Assembly (NCBI GenBank): GCA_963682175.1
Contig: OY821772.1
Span: 15,368,743 to 15,432,742 of the forward strand
From: Triglochin maritima
Lineage: Eukaryota; Streptophyta; Magnoliopsida; Alismatales; Juncaginaceae
DNA: 64,000 nucleotides
Reading direction: 5' to 3'
Below are positions 31,253 through 43,765 of the stretch, one piece after another. The stretch's first letter is position 1. Each line of letters starts with the position of its first letter. Made by a program: the position numbers and the translations under genes. The notes under the pieces are model-generated. The model worked only from the letters and a program-made list of their open reading frames with translations, was not told where the DNA came from and did not search any database.

Positions 31253-31960
31253 AGAAGGAGATCAGTAGTGACCTGGCAAGCTTGTAAAGTCAAATTCAAA
31301 GCCGGTTGCACTACCAAAAGGAGATTGGAACCAATTCCAGGATCAAGTTGGATACAATTTAACTATCCTCTACATTTATATTAGATTGGTTCTAATATAT
31401 GATAAATTGAATGCTCAATTGTCATATCTTTATCACATTCTTTGATCAATTAGGATATGCTTCATGTAAATCATTAAGGGGAGAAAAATGAATTTCATTG
31501 CCTAATTGATTTCATTCATTGTATATCTTAAAAATGGGGGAGAAAAACGCATCCTATGATAAATTGTCAATTCTTCTAATGGATGTCAAAAGGGTAGGAA
31601 AACATCACATGTTTAATTGTCATATTTGTTTGATGTTAAAATGGGAAGAATTGAATTGAACTAAATTGCTATATCATATTCATATTGATAGGGGGAGCTT
31701 AATGAATATCATATACGTTGGGTAATGAAGTGAAAAATTAAGGGGAAACAACTTCATTAAAAGACATCCTAAAATTCTATGTTAAAACTCATTTTTGATG
31801 GATGTCAAAAAAGAAGAGATTATTGGGAGGTGATGACTTGAAATTCGATTAAAATTGAACAAAAACTATTCACATCCATAGGGGGAGCATTTATATGCAT
31901 AGTTTACATCTAAAAGCTTCAAGTATTAAGATATAGATTGCCATCATAAAAAAGGGAGAT
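31253..31960 (+). other. 3' non-coding region and PPT of E1
   Basis: No ORF. GGGGGAG tracts and three copies of ATGGATGTCAAAA-like sequence. The PPT AAAAAAGGGAGAT abuts the LTR; a second PPT-like AAAAAAGAAGAGATTATTGGGAGG lies about 145 bp upstream. Confidence 0.65.
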
Positions 31961-32578
31961 TATTGGCCTTTTGACTTTAATCTATGTTTTGATGATTTAA
32001 TCAGCCTAATCATAATTATAATCAATGTAAAGTAACACACATTATGCGTGACATATATATTGTTTTGTGCTAACTTCTACAGGTGATCAAGACTCAAGGA
32101 AGAAATGAATTCAAGTCAAGAGATGTAATCAAGGTGTTGAAGACATGTAATTTGTATTTCTTTTCAGTCTTAAGAACTTTGATTTGAGCATAGAAGAGTT
32201 AAAAACAACTTAAACACACACTAGGTTCCTAATAGAAGTCACACACAGAATCTCATAACATTTGGATTTCAATAGGTCACCCAAACTTAGACAGGAAAAT
32301 ACTAAAACCCAAACCTGGACTGTCTGAGCCAAATTGGTCGACCGAACCAGTTCTCAGTTCGACCGATTGGATCAGTTAATCTGTTAGCCTTTATTGTCAA
32401 ATTGTCGACCGTTGCATACATATTGTTTGACCATTTACACGTGTCTTGTTACCGTTAAACTTGTCGTATTATACCAACAATCGTTTTTGTATAAACCAAA
32501 CAAAACCCCAAAATACTTTTGCCACCGGTCGACCATTCCTATATGTTTTCTTGAACACAAGAGTTCCTGATATTTTGG
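31961..32578 (+). repeat. 3' LTR of E1, truncated
   Basis: Starts TATTGGCCTTTTG and follows the 5' LTR to GAGTTCCTGATATTTTGG. There it switches to the Athila-type LTR of H with 8 bp of shared sequence (TATTTTGG) at the join. Confidence 0.8.
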
Positions 32579-33842
32579 CAATTAGATTTGGGCCAACTCA
32601 AACAACCAATCCAGGAGCACTCCACGTGCCAAATTGAAGCAATTAAGTAGGCAACCAAAACCGGGGCCAATCAGACCAAGATGAACGACTAATCAGTAGC
32701 CATAGACCGCCAATTGACGGTCCAATGTGGCCCAAATACAACCTTCTTTGGCGTGGATGTTGGTTATATTGTTTTATGTCCATTTATAGTATGCCATTAG
32801 TCCGACATCGGGGGATTGTCCCCGATTACCTTGTTTCATGCTTATAAATAGAACTCTTCTTCCTCCTTTGTAAAACACTACATGCTAAGTGGCCATTCTC
32901 TCTACTTAGAGTAAGCCTTGGAGAAAAACTCAAGTGGAGAAGAATGCTACTTGTAATGTGAGTCATGTAAATAAAATAATTTTTCTCAATGTTGTCTTTC
33001 TTTAATTCTTGCATGCTTAGCTTAATTTTGTTTCATTAATCTTAGTAGACTTAGTTAACATGTTTTCTTCTCTTAACATAATAGTTAACTTAATGATTAG
33101 TGAGTAGTTCTACCCCCTTTAGGGGGGGAGATGATGCACATGTATGTTGTGAAGTTTTGAAGTTTGATGAATTTTTGGTTGTGTAGACTTGTATGTTTGT
33201 ATGTTCATCGGGGGTATTTTAATCATCTACACGTTGGGGGATTTTTGATGGGTTTTGCAATAATATTTAGACACTTCACATGCTTACTTTCCTCATGTTT
33301 ATTGACTGAAATTTCTTGTTGGGTATGATACATGTTAGTTGTGTTTGTATTTGTGTTTGCCTGCTTGCTTGATTAAAGAAACTTTGTTTTGATGTGTTTT
33401 GCCATAAGATTTAGACACCTCCAATGCTTAGCTTTGTTCTTCACATGAGTTCATGGTTTTTGATGAGTCTTGCCATATCTTTAGACACTTCTCATGCTGA
33501 GCTTACCCTTATGATAATCAAGTAGTAATTACCAATACGTTGTGTGAATGGATTTATAAGTTTTGCCAAATCTTTAGACACTTCCTATGCATGAATACAC
33601 ACACATGACACATACACATACATGCTTACCTGTGTCATTCATCACTTATTTCACTTCAGATGTGCACACACTCCACCCCTTAGGTGTTTCTCTTCCAGAA
33701 TTCAAATCTCTTTGTTAGGTCTTTAGTTAGTTTTAGTCAATATTTAGTTGATTTCTTTTACATTTGTTAATTACTAGTTTTGTGTAATCAAATCTCTTCT
33801 CCCCTATTTTTCAACTTGATTTTTGACAAACCAGAGACTAAA
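32575..33842 (+). repeat. 5' LTR of H, first piece
   Basis: Truncated at its 5' end by the join with E1. Corresponds to the 3' LTR from 46889 onward plus a segment (32650-33690) the 3' LTR has lost. TATA box CTTATAAATAG (32848 region), one palindrome GACCGCCAATTGACGGTC (32705-32722), and repeats of TTTGCCAAATCTTTAGACACTT spaced 70-180 bp between 33240 and 33590. Confidence 0.78.
33240..33590 (+). repeat. Repeated TTTAGACACTT motif in the H/K/B/C LTRs
   Basis: TTTTGCCATANNNTTTAGACACTTC(TC)ATGCTTA occurs four to five times here. Diverged, minus-strand copies occur in B (8160-8300), K (34330-34460, 39900-40030) and C (58020-58150). It lies downstream of the TATA box. Confidence 0.6.
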
Positions 33843-33994
33843 AAAATAAAATTAAACCCACTCGAATTGTCCCGGTGCGTCCCCTAGATATTGACATGTC
33901 GCTGCAATAAACAAAATAATAATAATTAAACCCACTTCAATTTTCCAAACCAGAGTCTGGACAGAGCACCTCTCCGACAATGACGCCAAAAACT
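33843..33994 (-). other. Extra leader and PBS left of K's LTR
   Basis: The minus strand reads TGGCGTCATTGTCGGAGA (33988-33971), a PBS with transitions, followed by leader sequence equal to that of K near 39480-39540 and a partial duplication of AATTAAACCCACT. Confidence 0.75.
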
Positions 33995-35348
33995 TAATGT
34001 GTTCGTTTTAATTACCGCAAGTGCACGACGTCGGTGATGATGTGGAATATACGGGTCGATCCACATGGAGGTGTGTCGACTCTGGTTCGTTCGAAGGCAA
34101 GTGAGAAAAGAGGGGAGAAGAACTTGATTACACTAAACTAAACTACGCTAAACTAGCACGAAACAATCAAAGAAGATGAAAGCACAAGACGAAATAAAAC
34201 TAAACTAAGTGACTAATAAAAGCAAGCTGGAAATCAGGAATGGAAACCCATAAGGGGTGGAGTGTGTGTACACATGAAATAAGTGTTGATGAATGCATTC
34301 AATAAAGCACAAGTGTAGGTAGTGTTGCTATGCATAAGAAGTACCTCATGACAAGACCAATCATCCAAATCACTAACCTAAGTGACTAATATGAGCAAGA
34401 ACAAGTTTGTTATTAAGAACCTAAACAAGCATGGAATATACCTAAAGATTATGGCAGAAACCATCAAGTTAAGTATTCTCTTTAATTCAAACAAGCATAC
34501 CCACATTTATCAAATATAACAACATATAGCATTCATTCCATACTACATGACATGTATAAACATCAACTCCTCCACCAAAGGGAGATGGAACTACTCACTA
34601 CTCATTGAGAAAAGAAGACAAAACGAAATTAAACTAAGCATGCAAGAATTAAAAAAGAAGACAACATTAAAACAAACTAAGAAAACTTATTTTAGTTACA
34701 TGACTTACATTACAAGTAGCATTCTTCTTCACTTGAGTTTTGCTCCAAGGCTTACTCTAAGTGGAGAGAATACCACCAAGCAATGAGTAATTACAAAGGA
34801 GGAAGAAGAGTTCTATTTATAGTCATGGAAAAAGGTAATCGGGGACAATACCCCGATGTGGGACTAATGCAACTTCTACAAATGAATACAAACAACATAT
34901 TACACAACCAGGAGAAGCCGGGTCAGCTCCTAAGCATTTTGGACCGCTAATTGGCTGTCTAGGACCGCCAATTGGCGTCACGTTTGGTCGGATTCGACCC
35001 CATTTTTGTTGTCTTCTTTATTGCTTCAATTCTCCACGTGTTGTGCACCCCAAATAGCTGTTTGAGTCTAGGCCCAAATCTAATTTCCAAAATACTCCTC
35101 ATGATGGTGTGCTGTTTCTCGATTTGCTTATTTGTCCTTTTGGTTTATGTCCGGGTTCTTCCCTCTTGCATATCATTTCATAAGTCTCGTAATTTAGTCC
35201 TTTTTCTTGCATTCAGGTCCTTTTTATGTCTCTTCTTCTCAAACATGTTTATTCCTGAAACTTAAACATAAAACTCGTTACGTAGCATTGCTTAGGTTCA
35301 AAATAGAGGATATAAGACACGAATATAAGCATGATATGATGTCAATCA
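33995..35348 (-). repeat. K LTR, left copy
   Basis: 1354 bp, closely similar to 39565-40915. The terminal TG is decayed to TA at 33995. TATA box on the minus strand at 34813-34822. Palindromes about 34945-34978, partly decayed. Confidence 0.85.
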
Positions 35349-36987
35349 GATACCCCTGCACCTAGTTTTTGCTATTCCCGAGCAAAAAAAGAAAGAGAAA
35401 AATGAAAGAAAGGAAAAACATAAGAAAAATAGGGAAATCTTCACTCACTTTCGTAGGAATCATGGTTGCACTTAGCACGTGCAACAAACCGTTAAACCCC
35501 ATTGTCCCCAAGGAGGAGGAGTGTTGTCTCCTGAGGGTTTTCAGCGGATATACCTACAAAATACGAACATAGATGCATTATTCAACCTTGCAACACGACT
35601 CGATGGACTTATTTTTGTCGATCAATGAATACGGTAATATTATGGGCCGACTCTCTATATGTATTTAGTTCACACACCTAGCCTAATGAACTATTTGTGC
35701 AAGTTAACTAAGGACTTAAGTGACAGACAAGGGCAACCTTAGCATCCTAAAGTGATACAAGGTGTAAAGTCCACTAAGGTTTTTATTTGCATTACCATTT
35801 CGTTCGTCTTCTTCTTTTTCTTTTTTTCGTTTTGTTCTTTTTTGTTCTTTTTCATTTTTTACTAGTTGGTCTGTAATTCTCCCAGGGTCAGGTTTCATGC
35901 ATCATTGCTTATAAGGACTTACACTATCACATACACCTTTCCCCATATCTCCACATAGAGTGATCCCTACCACTCGTGTAACTAGAGTTCAGTCGGTGCA
36001 TCCCAGGTCAGATGACTCGAAAGAACCAGACAATTAGTCCTATCGGACCTAATTTCCTGAGTGGTAGGAGCCGTTTGAGAAGAGAGAACACCCTACCCAC
36101 TTATTTATTATCTACATGGGAACCAAAACCCTAACATTTAAAGTTTCACAACAAGATTTAAAGAGTCCCTGACTACAACAAACTTCCTTATACTAACAGA
36201 CATGAATTATTTGACATACTAGGTTGAGGGTGGACTTCTTTGATTTTTTTAGTACTGAAACCCTATGATTACTCGCCCCCTGAGGGAAGACCACGGTGCA
36301 TCCTTACGACTCGATAAGACCTAAAGTCGGTATACTAGATATCCTTATGCATCATGTTCAAGTCAATTCTGGGAGTTTCTCTTTTGATTACCTCAAAATG
36401 ATTTTGCACATGCTAAACACACGCAAAACCCACTTAACATTTTCTTTTGCAAACACATGAAGATTTTTGAATGAAATGTGTAAATTGCAAGTACAAGGCA
36501 AGCAAAAGAAGACAAGTAACCCAAGGATCATGGCAAGCAGATATTTCAATATTAAATGAAGCACACTAACACGACCCTAACAATGACAATAAAAGAAAAC
36601 AAAACAAAAGGAGAAAGACTCGACCATGTACTCACGTAAAACACCCCCCACACTTCATGCATTGTCCTCAATGAATGTGAGCATGATACGACATGGATAT
36701 ATGCATGAAAAAGAAAAAAATGTCACCAACATGAAGCACAAATGGAAGTTCATAGTTATGTTAATGGACCCGAACCTGAATTCCCCTCAAAACCTGTGAA
36801 ATACTAAAGAAGGGATACAAATACTTGCAACAAGTGGGGAACAAATACACAGGAGTTGGAGACCACAACAAGTTGTGCTCACTCTTGGGGTCTTTTTTTT
36901 CTTTTTTTTTGAAATATAACTATGTACAAAAAATAAGTTCTCATCTTCATTTGCCAAAGGACATCAAATGGGAATCTCAAAAGTGGG
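35349..36987 (-). other. 3' UTR and PPT of K
   Basis: Same conserved non-coding layout as B, C and H. PPT AGGTGCAGGGGTATC next to the LTR, CATTG-AGGA-CAATG at 36660-36673, and a degraded form of the CCCGT/ACGGG hairpin near 35970. Confidence 0.7.
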
Positions 36988-37605
36988 TCAATGCACTTGA
37001 AATGGGAACATGACACCACGCATGGCCAAATTACTCATGCGTGGCCCCCCATCACACAATGCACAGGATGCAAAGAGAGGTTCGTAAAGTAAACGCAAAC
37101 ATGTCTCATTCAAAGGATGAAACTGGAAGAGCTTGAACCTCTCAATAGTTTGGCTATAATTTGGGGACGACAGAAGAGTTTCTCCCGTCACGGTGTTGAA
37201 GTTATGATCATCAATCCAAATTCTCCAACCAACAGGTTGGTGTGCCGGAACAAGGCCAACAGCCCCATTATCCTTTTCATACACACCAGGCAAAAAGGAA
37301 GTGGGTCTCTTACCCAAGGTATCCTCTAAGGACCTCCTAATACCCTCATTGGCAATGTAGTTGTTTGATGTCCCTTCATTTTCAAGATGACCAGGAACAA
37401 TAGGGAGAGGCAAACTCTCACCAGTTCGTATGAAATTAAGGGTATTAGGGAGCTCTTGCTCCACCAAAGGTGAGTCCTTAAGAGGCACAACAATAAGATC
37501 ATGTTGCTCAAGGGTCACGGTACAAAAAGATAAAGCACAATCCTGTGCCGACTCATAATGAAACGGGTCTATGCTGTTCTCAATTTGAATCGAATCTCCC
37601 ACCAT
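36988..37605 (-). CDS. RT-stub ORF of element K
   Basis: 205 codons, open. It carries SLEDTLGKRPTSFLPG and VPAHQPVGWRIWIDD. From the Gly of GWR the next 31 residues line up without a gap with the RT finger region of A: Gly1 Trp2 Arg3 Ile4 Ile6 Asp7 Asn12 Thr15 Pro23 Gln27 Glu30 Arg31 are identical. The catalytic part of RT is absent. It ends MFPFQVH, recalling the MFSFDVP end of B and H. Gag and protease upstream are lost or broken, so expression is doubtful. Confidence 0.72.
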   Translation of the reverse strand: MVGDSIQIENSIDPFHYESAQDCALSFCTVTLEQHDLIVVPLKDSPLVEQELPNTLNFIRTGESLPLPIVPGHLENEGTSNNYIANEGIRRSLEDTLGKRPTSFLPGVYEKDNGAVGLVPAHQPVGWRIWIDDHNFNTVTGETLLSSPNYSQTIERFKLFQFHPLNETCLRLLYEPLFASCALCDGGPRMSNLAMRGVMFPFQVH

Positions 37606-38460
37606 GCGATCGTGAATTGAAACCCCAAGTCCCTCAGACTGACTAGAAGTTTGACTTTGGAAGATTGTGTACCCTCCTCATGTTCACGTAATTTCTGCGT
37701 GATCTAACTCACATGCATTGCCATATTTTTCATGAAATGTTGAGCCGTTTCCATGAATGAAGGAGAGTTTGTTTCAAAGAATCAATGTTGTCGTCAATTG
37801 TGAGGCTCGATTCAGAATTTTGGAGATTTTGGGGTTGGGTGTTGATGGGCTGAGAATGAGTCCAATGATTGGCCATGGGTGGTGGGTGGTAGGGATATGG
37901 TATTCAGAAGGAGAATAGTGGGGTGGGTATGATGAATAAAAATTTGAATCAATATAGTCTCCCCATGAATCCATCCCTCTTGGGTTGTACACGGATGCGT
38001 AATGGTCACATTAAGTATTTTGGGAAAATGTATGATCATACTCAGGCTCAGGGGGAACATACGGACATTCCCCGATAATGTGACCACTCAACCCGCAACA
38101 GTCACACGATACGACTACTGGAGCCACCAGTGCACTCGTGTCGTCTACCGCACACATGAAAGAGGCCAAATGTTGTGGTGATGTCTTAATTTCTTGACCA
38201 GCATATGATCCGACATAACTAGATGGTGATCTAGCCGTAAGTGCCTCTTTCATATCACCCCAATATGAAGATTGCTCAGCCACAAAATTAAGATTGTCCC
38301 AACCATACATGGTGTTTGTCTGAGGCACCCCAGGATGCATGGGTCCGGAATACTAGGGAGAATAGTCCTGGTCCCAACAATGAAATGCATGATCGTCCAT
38401 GTAACCACCCGTCTTGACAAAAAACTCTCGAGTCGACCATTCTCACCACCACGAGGCTAA
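37606..38460 (-). pseudogene. gag: Reduced gag of element K
   Basis: Only the nucleocapsid side is recognisable: CCHC knuckle CDCCGLSGHIIGEC (about 38060-38102) and a Tyr/Pro/His-rich tail. The capsid N-terminal half and the protease were not found. Confidence 0.65.
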
Positions 38461-39540
38461 GTTCGCAAAAAATGCTCAGCTCGACCCTAAAACGCTAACA
38501 GAGAGTGTAAAGGGGAGGAGACTAGAACGTAGAGGTAGGTGAGAAAAGATGATTCAGAGGAGAAGGTAAGAATACCTAAAACTAGCATGGATAGAGGGGG
38601 AGGGTGGAATCCTAGTCTAGCAAACACATGTCCAACAAGCTTATGCTGGATAGAGGGGGAGGGTGAGTCCTTAAGCTAGACGGCGCTTAACTTTGAGCTC
38701 ACACGGCCTCAACACGCCTCACCTCCCTACAACGAAGACCACAAAGCCCAGCAAGTGGGCCAAGATCAAGATCTCGTCTCTCTTGTTACCGACAAAGTGG
38801 GCGACGCCGATCAGGCTATGACGGTCATGACCGGATCATTCTCCTAATGCACCCGAGTCTTATTGGTCAATGTCTACTTGATTTTAGATTAAGGATTCAC
38901 TTGAGTGTGGTTTGTGGGGTTAAGGGAGGAGTGATGAAATCCCCCACCTTATCTGTAAGACTATAGGTCGTGTCCCTTAAAGATGTTTTCAAATCTTAGG
39001 CTACCAAGTAACTCACCAAACTAGCACTCACCTCACTTTTGTTACAATGCACCTTACTAACTAATGCATGCTCTAACGATGCATGAATGAGAGAATGGGT
39101 GGACATACCACACGCCAGCAATCGACAACATGAATTTAAAGCAAATGAAAGACAATGTGCATGAGAGGTCTACAAGTGATGCATGACCTAGATGATAATT
39201 AGTCCAATCTTTTGCTTCAAATTTTATGGTTCAAGTTATCTTATAAAGGGGAATTGATTGATCTGGGAGTAAACTACAGGTCATAACATGCTAAATTGAG
39301 CTCCCAGACAACTAAATTGAACTAAAAAACAACTAGAAGAAATTTTGGAGCAAACAAATCTCACCAGGCTGCCAGTTGGCGGTCCTAGACCGCTGATTGG
39401 CGGTTTAAATAGCTTCTCTCTTCTCCAAATTTCTCCTGGTGCCTCTCCTAGATGCTGAGATGTCCCTAAAATAAACAAAAAACTAAAAATATATATTAAA
39501 CCCACTCGAATTGTCCAACCCAGAGTCTGGACAGAGCACC
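38461..39540 (-). other. Leader of element K
   Basis: Non-coding, similar to the B leader. Palindrome pair near 39366-39407 (one copy GACCGCTGATTGGCGGTT). Confidence 0.65.
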
Positions 39541-39558
39541 TCCCTAGCAATGGTGCCA
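39541..39558 (-). other. Primer-binding site of K (decayed)
   Basis: The minus strand reads TGGCACCATTGCTAGGGA. All differences from the intact site are transitions of the kind expected from cytosine deamination. Confidence 0.8.
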
Positions 39559-39564
39559 AAAACT

Positions 39565-40915
39565 TGATGTGTTCGTTTTAATTACCGCAAACATGACATT
39601 GATGAAGACATGAAAAATATGGGTCGATCCACAGGGAGGTGTGTCGACTCTGGTTCGATCGAAGGCAAGTGGGAAAAGAGGGGACAAGAAATTGATTACA
39701 CTAAACTAAACTACGTTAAACTAGCATGAAACAATCAAAGAAGATGAAAGCACGAGGCGAAATAAAACTAAACTAAGTGACTAATAAAAGCAACCCGGAG
39801 ATCAGGAATGGAAACCCGTAAGGGGTGGAGTGTGTGTACACATCAAATAAGTGGTGATGAATGTATTCAATAAAGCACAAGTGTAGGTAATGTTGATATG
39901 CATAAGAAGTACCTCATGACAAGACCTATCATCCAAATCACTAACCGAAGTGACTAATATGAGCGAGAACAAGTTTGTTATTAAGAACCTAAACAAGCAT
40001 GGAATATACCTAAAGATTATGACAGAAACCATCAAGTTAAGTATTCTCTTTAATTCAAACAAGCATACTCACATTTCTCACATATAACAACAAATAACAT
40101 TCATTCCATACTACATGACATGTATAAACATCAACTCCTCCCCCAAAGGGGATGGAACTACTCACTGCTCATTGAGAAAAGAAGATAAAACAAAATTAAA
40201 CCAAGCATGCAAGAATTAAAAGAGAAGACAACATTAAAACAAACTAAGAAAACTTATTTTATTTACATGACTTACATTACAAGTAGCATTCTTCTCCACT
40301 TGAGTTTTCCTCCAAGGCATAATCTAAGTAGAGAGAATGCCACCAAGCAATGAGTAATTACAAAGGAGGAAGAAGAGTTCTATTTATAGTCATGGAAAAA
40401 GATAATCGGGGACAATACCCCTATGTGGGACTAATGCAACTTCTACAAATGAATACAAACAACATATTACAAACCCAGGAGAAGCCAGGTCGGATTCTAA
40501 GCATTTTGGACTGCCAATTGGCTCTCTCAGACCGCCAATTCGTGGTGACTTTTCGTCGGATTTCACCCGGTTTTGGTTGTCTTCTTTATTGCTTCAATGC
40601 TCCACGTGTTGTGCACTCGAATTAGCTTTTTGAGTCTAGGCTCGAATCTAATTGCCAAAATGCTCCTCATGATTGTGTGGAGTTTCTAGATTTGCTTATT
40701 GGTCCATTTGGTTCATATCCGGGTCATTCCCAATTGGATATCAGCCCATAAGTCTCACAATTCAGTCATTTTTCTTGCATTCAGGTCATTTTTTGTCTCT
40801 TTTTCTCAAACATGTTTATTCCTGAAACTTAAACATAAAACTCATTACGTAGTATTGCTTAGGTTCAAAATAGAGTATATAAGACATGAATATAAGCATG
40901 ATATGATCTGAATCA
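39565..40915 (-). repeat. 5' LTR of K
   Basis: 1351 bp. Plus strand begins TGATGTGTTCG and ends CTGAATCA. TATA on the minus strand 40380-40389. The ORF fragments predicted in it are not supported. Confidence 0.85.
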
Positions 40916-40977
40916 GCTGTGCACTTACGGTTTGAACTTTAATCGAATCTAACAAGTTTTCGGTGTCGTTTCGGGGA
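40916..40977 (+). other. Last piece of H 5' LTR and its degenerate PBS
   Basis: GCTGTGCACTTACGGT...AATCTAACA matches the end of the H 3' LTR (47202-47239). AGTTTT and a degraded tRNA-Asp PBS (about 40960-40977, TTTCGGGGAGG end preserved) follow. Confidence 0.75.
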
Positions 40978-42180
40978 GGTGCTCAGTCTAGACTCTGGCT
41001 TGGACGATTCGAGGGGATTTAATCTTTTGTTTTTAGTTGTTGTGTTTCAGGAGATCTAAACATCAAGGGAGGATACCAGAAGAAATTTGGAGGACAAAAC
41101 AAACGCTTGGACCATCAATCAGCGGTGGTGGACCACCAACTTGCGGCTTGCGGAGCTCATTTTGCTCTCTACTTTCTTTTGGTTGGTTCTACATTCAATA
41201 TAGTGGTTTGGGGTTCAATTTGCCATGTTTTGACCTGTAGTTTTCCCCCAGATCAATAATCAATCCCTTTTTAATAAACTTGACCACTAAAACCCAAAGC
41301 AAAATATTAGGCATTCTTGCTTGTTTAGGTGGTGCATCATATACTTGACTTAGGCACGTAGTTTGTCTTTTATTTTAGCTTTACTTTCAGTTGTTGAGCA
41401 TTGGCATGAGGTACGCATTTCCTACTGTCATTCATGCATTTTGTACGGAATGAGGAATGGCCATGCATTAGTTAGTAGGAGTTTCATTGCATCAAGTGTG
41501 AGTTGAGCATTTTTTTGGAGAGTTGATTTATAGATTAAGAATCCAAACACTACTAAGGAAGTGTTGTCCCATATAAGATAAGTGAGGGATTTCATCAACC
41601 TTTCCTTTTCCCCAAAAATCACACTAATCAAGAGCCTAATTTTAAGAATCAAGTAGACATTGTCCCCTAAGGATCTTGGGCGCATTAGGAGAGTGACTCG
41701 ATCGCGACCATAATGGCCTGATCGACGTCACCCACTTGGTCGATATTAGGAGAGACGAGATCTCTGGATCTTGGCTCACTTTCTGGGCTTGGTGGTATTC
41801 GTCGTAGGGAGGTGAGGCGTGTTGAGTCTGCGTGACCTAGCAGTTAGGCGTCGTCTAGCTGTAAGGACCTATAGTGACCTTAGGTTGTTTGAGCCTTGTT
41901 TGCTTGTGTGCTTCTACCATTACGTACCCACCGTAGCATAAGGACTTCTTCTATTCTCTCCTGAGTCATTCCTTCTCATCTGAGTCTTCCCATCTTCACC
42001 TCTATGCGTCTTATATTTTAATCATTTTTTAAAATAAAATAAAAAAGTTTTCTTTCTTTCTTTTTTGTCGTGTGACTCGTGTGGGTGTGCAGCGTTGTGC
42101 ATGCCAGTGTTTATGAGACCCTGATGGTCGTTTGACGAGATACGACATCGATTGTCAACTTTCCGAACACATCACCATCC
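40978..42180 (+). other. Leader of element H
   Basis: Non-coding, similar to the B leader in reverse orientation. Decayed palindrome pair near 41109-41146. Confidence 0.65.
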
Positions 42181-43765
42181 CGTGTCCTACACAATCCTGG
42201 GACCATGATCGGTCATCAACCACACGAGGGTGACCCAGATTCTGGATTCATACCACCTTCTGGTCAAGAAGGTAGGGATCCACAATCTCATCACCTGGTT
42301 CCCCAGGTTCCCATCCAACAAATAAGTTTTCTTTCTCAGAGAATTTAAGGAGGTCAGTGCGATGTTCAAGCTGCAATAACTTAGCGCATACTCCATCCAC
42401 CTTAGGCTTGTTCCCTTTGCACTAAAGGATGATGCCAAGAAGTGGTTGTACAACAACTAGGCAAATACCTTTAGGACTTGGGTTGAATTTCAATATTCAT
42501 TTCTCAAGAACTACTTTCCAAATCATCAGACTCAAAAATGGAGGAAAGAAATCAATTCATTTTATCAGCATGAGACTGAATCATTCCATGCATATTTAGA
42601 GAGGTTCAAGGAGCTACTATCTTCATGCCCTCACCATGGCATTGAGTTGTGGTGCCTTTGGTAGATTGTCTACGAGGGTCTTAACATCCCGTCCCGAATG
42701 CTATGAAGTCCATGTGTCAAGGAATGTTCTTAGGAAAGGATGAAAGGGAGGCATGGGAGAGGGTGAGGGAACCATCACCATCATCTAGCAGAGGATCGAG
42801 GATCTTAAATGGAAACTCGTTTAGATTGGTTGACGCATTTGCTGTCGATACCACTACGGTCACCAAGGCACGCATGACGACCTTAATGCGCTATATGAAT
42901 TCGATTGAGCTCCAAAATTAGCAAGGTGTGTCTCCATCTGGTCCGGTTCCTTGTTATTTATGTAGTAGGATAAGTCATGTAGGAGGCGAGTGTGCATGCA
43001 TTCCTCCTGAGATGGAGCATGTCAATGCATTCCTCCAGGAATGACCCATACTCATCATCATATAACCCTGAATGGAGGAGCCACCCTAACTTTACAAGGA
43101 ACCAAAACAATGCCCATGGTGGTCCTTCAAACTTCTCTCGACCACTTAACCGACCACACCAACCTCCCATGCATTCACAATCTTATCAGCCACCCCAAGC
43201 TCAAATCATCAACCAACTGGGTTTCCCAAATTCTAACATAGAAATTCGTTTCAATTTGCTTGAGGACTTGACTCGTGGACTTGAGAACTCAATGAAAAAC
43301 TTTATGTCACCCAAAAGTCAAGTTCTCACTTCAAATTAGCATACCCTCAAATCTCTAGAGCTTCAGATGGGCCAATTGGCTAAGTCTGTACATGAGAGAG
43401 AACCAGTGATAATTCCTAGCCAGCCTGAGGCTAACCCCTGCATGTACCAACAGCAACACATGCAAAATGATAATTTGGTACCTCAGGGGCGGCAAGTGAA
43501 CCATGTGGAGGAACATGTTCACCATGTCAATGCCATTGTAACCTTGAAGAATCGAAAGCAGGTTGACAATCACATTTCCTTGCCACCACCACATTCTGTG
43601 CAGCCCCTCTGTCAGAATGATGGTCAGAAAGAGGCTGAGGCTGAGGGTAGTACACCAATGCCTCTTTCACCGTAGAAAAGCTACTTGCTAAAAGCTCCCT
43701 ATCATAGTAGGTTAAGCAAAAAGCAGAGTGACACAATGGATAAGATATTAAAGGTCTTCAAATAA
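42181..43765 (+). pseudogene. gag: gag of element H
   Basis: Reads as B's gag with frequent stops: FLREFKEVSAMFKLQ, LKDDAKKWLYNN, NYFPNHQTQK, HAYLERFKELLSSCPHHG, GMFLGKDEREAW, then a knuckle region and an Asn/Pro/Gln-rich linker. Most stops stand where B has Gln (CAG/CAA), so they look like C-to-T changes. Confidence 0.82.

Larger units (their letters stand above)
27390..32578 (+). mobile_element. Element E1: SIRE-like copia derivative with gag but no pol
   Basis: 5' LTR 27390-28202, initiator-tRNA-Met PBS 28205-28216, gag, then directly a 3' non-coding region, PPT and truncated 3' LTR 31961-32578. No integrase, RT or RNase H motif was found in any frame between gag and the 3' LTR. This resembles gag-only terminal-repeat retrotransposons of plants, or a pol-deleted copy. 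Insertion D interrupts gag. Confidence 0.82.
33843..40915 (-). mobile_element. Element K: reduced Athila relative as a tandem LTR-internal-LTR-leader array
   Basis: Read on the minus strand: 5' LTR 40915-39565, PBS 39558-39541, leader, gag remnant, RT stub, 3' UTR, PPT 35349, 3' LTR 35348-33995. A second PBS and leader start follow (33988-33843). The extra PBS and leader beyond the 3' LTR show recombination between two copies. It lies in the 5' LTR of H, with about 46 bp of H lost at the join. Confidence 0.8.
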
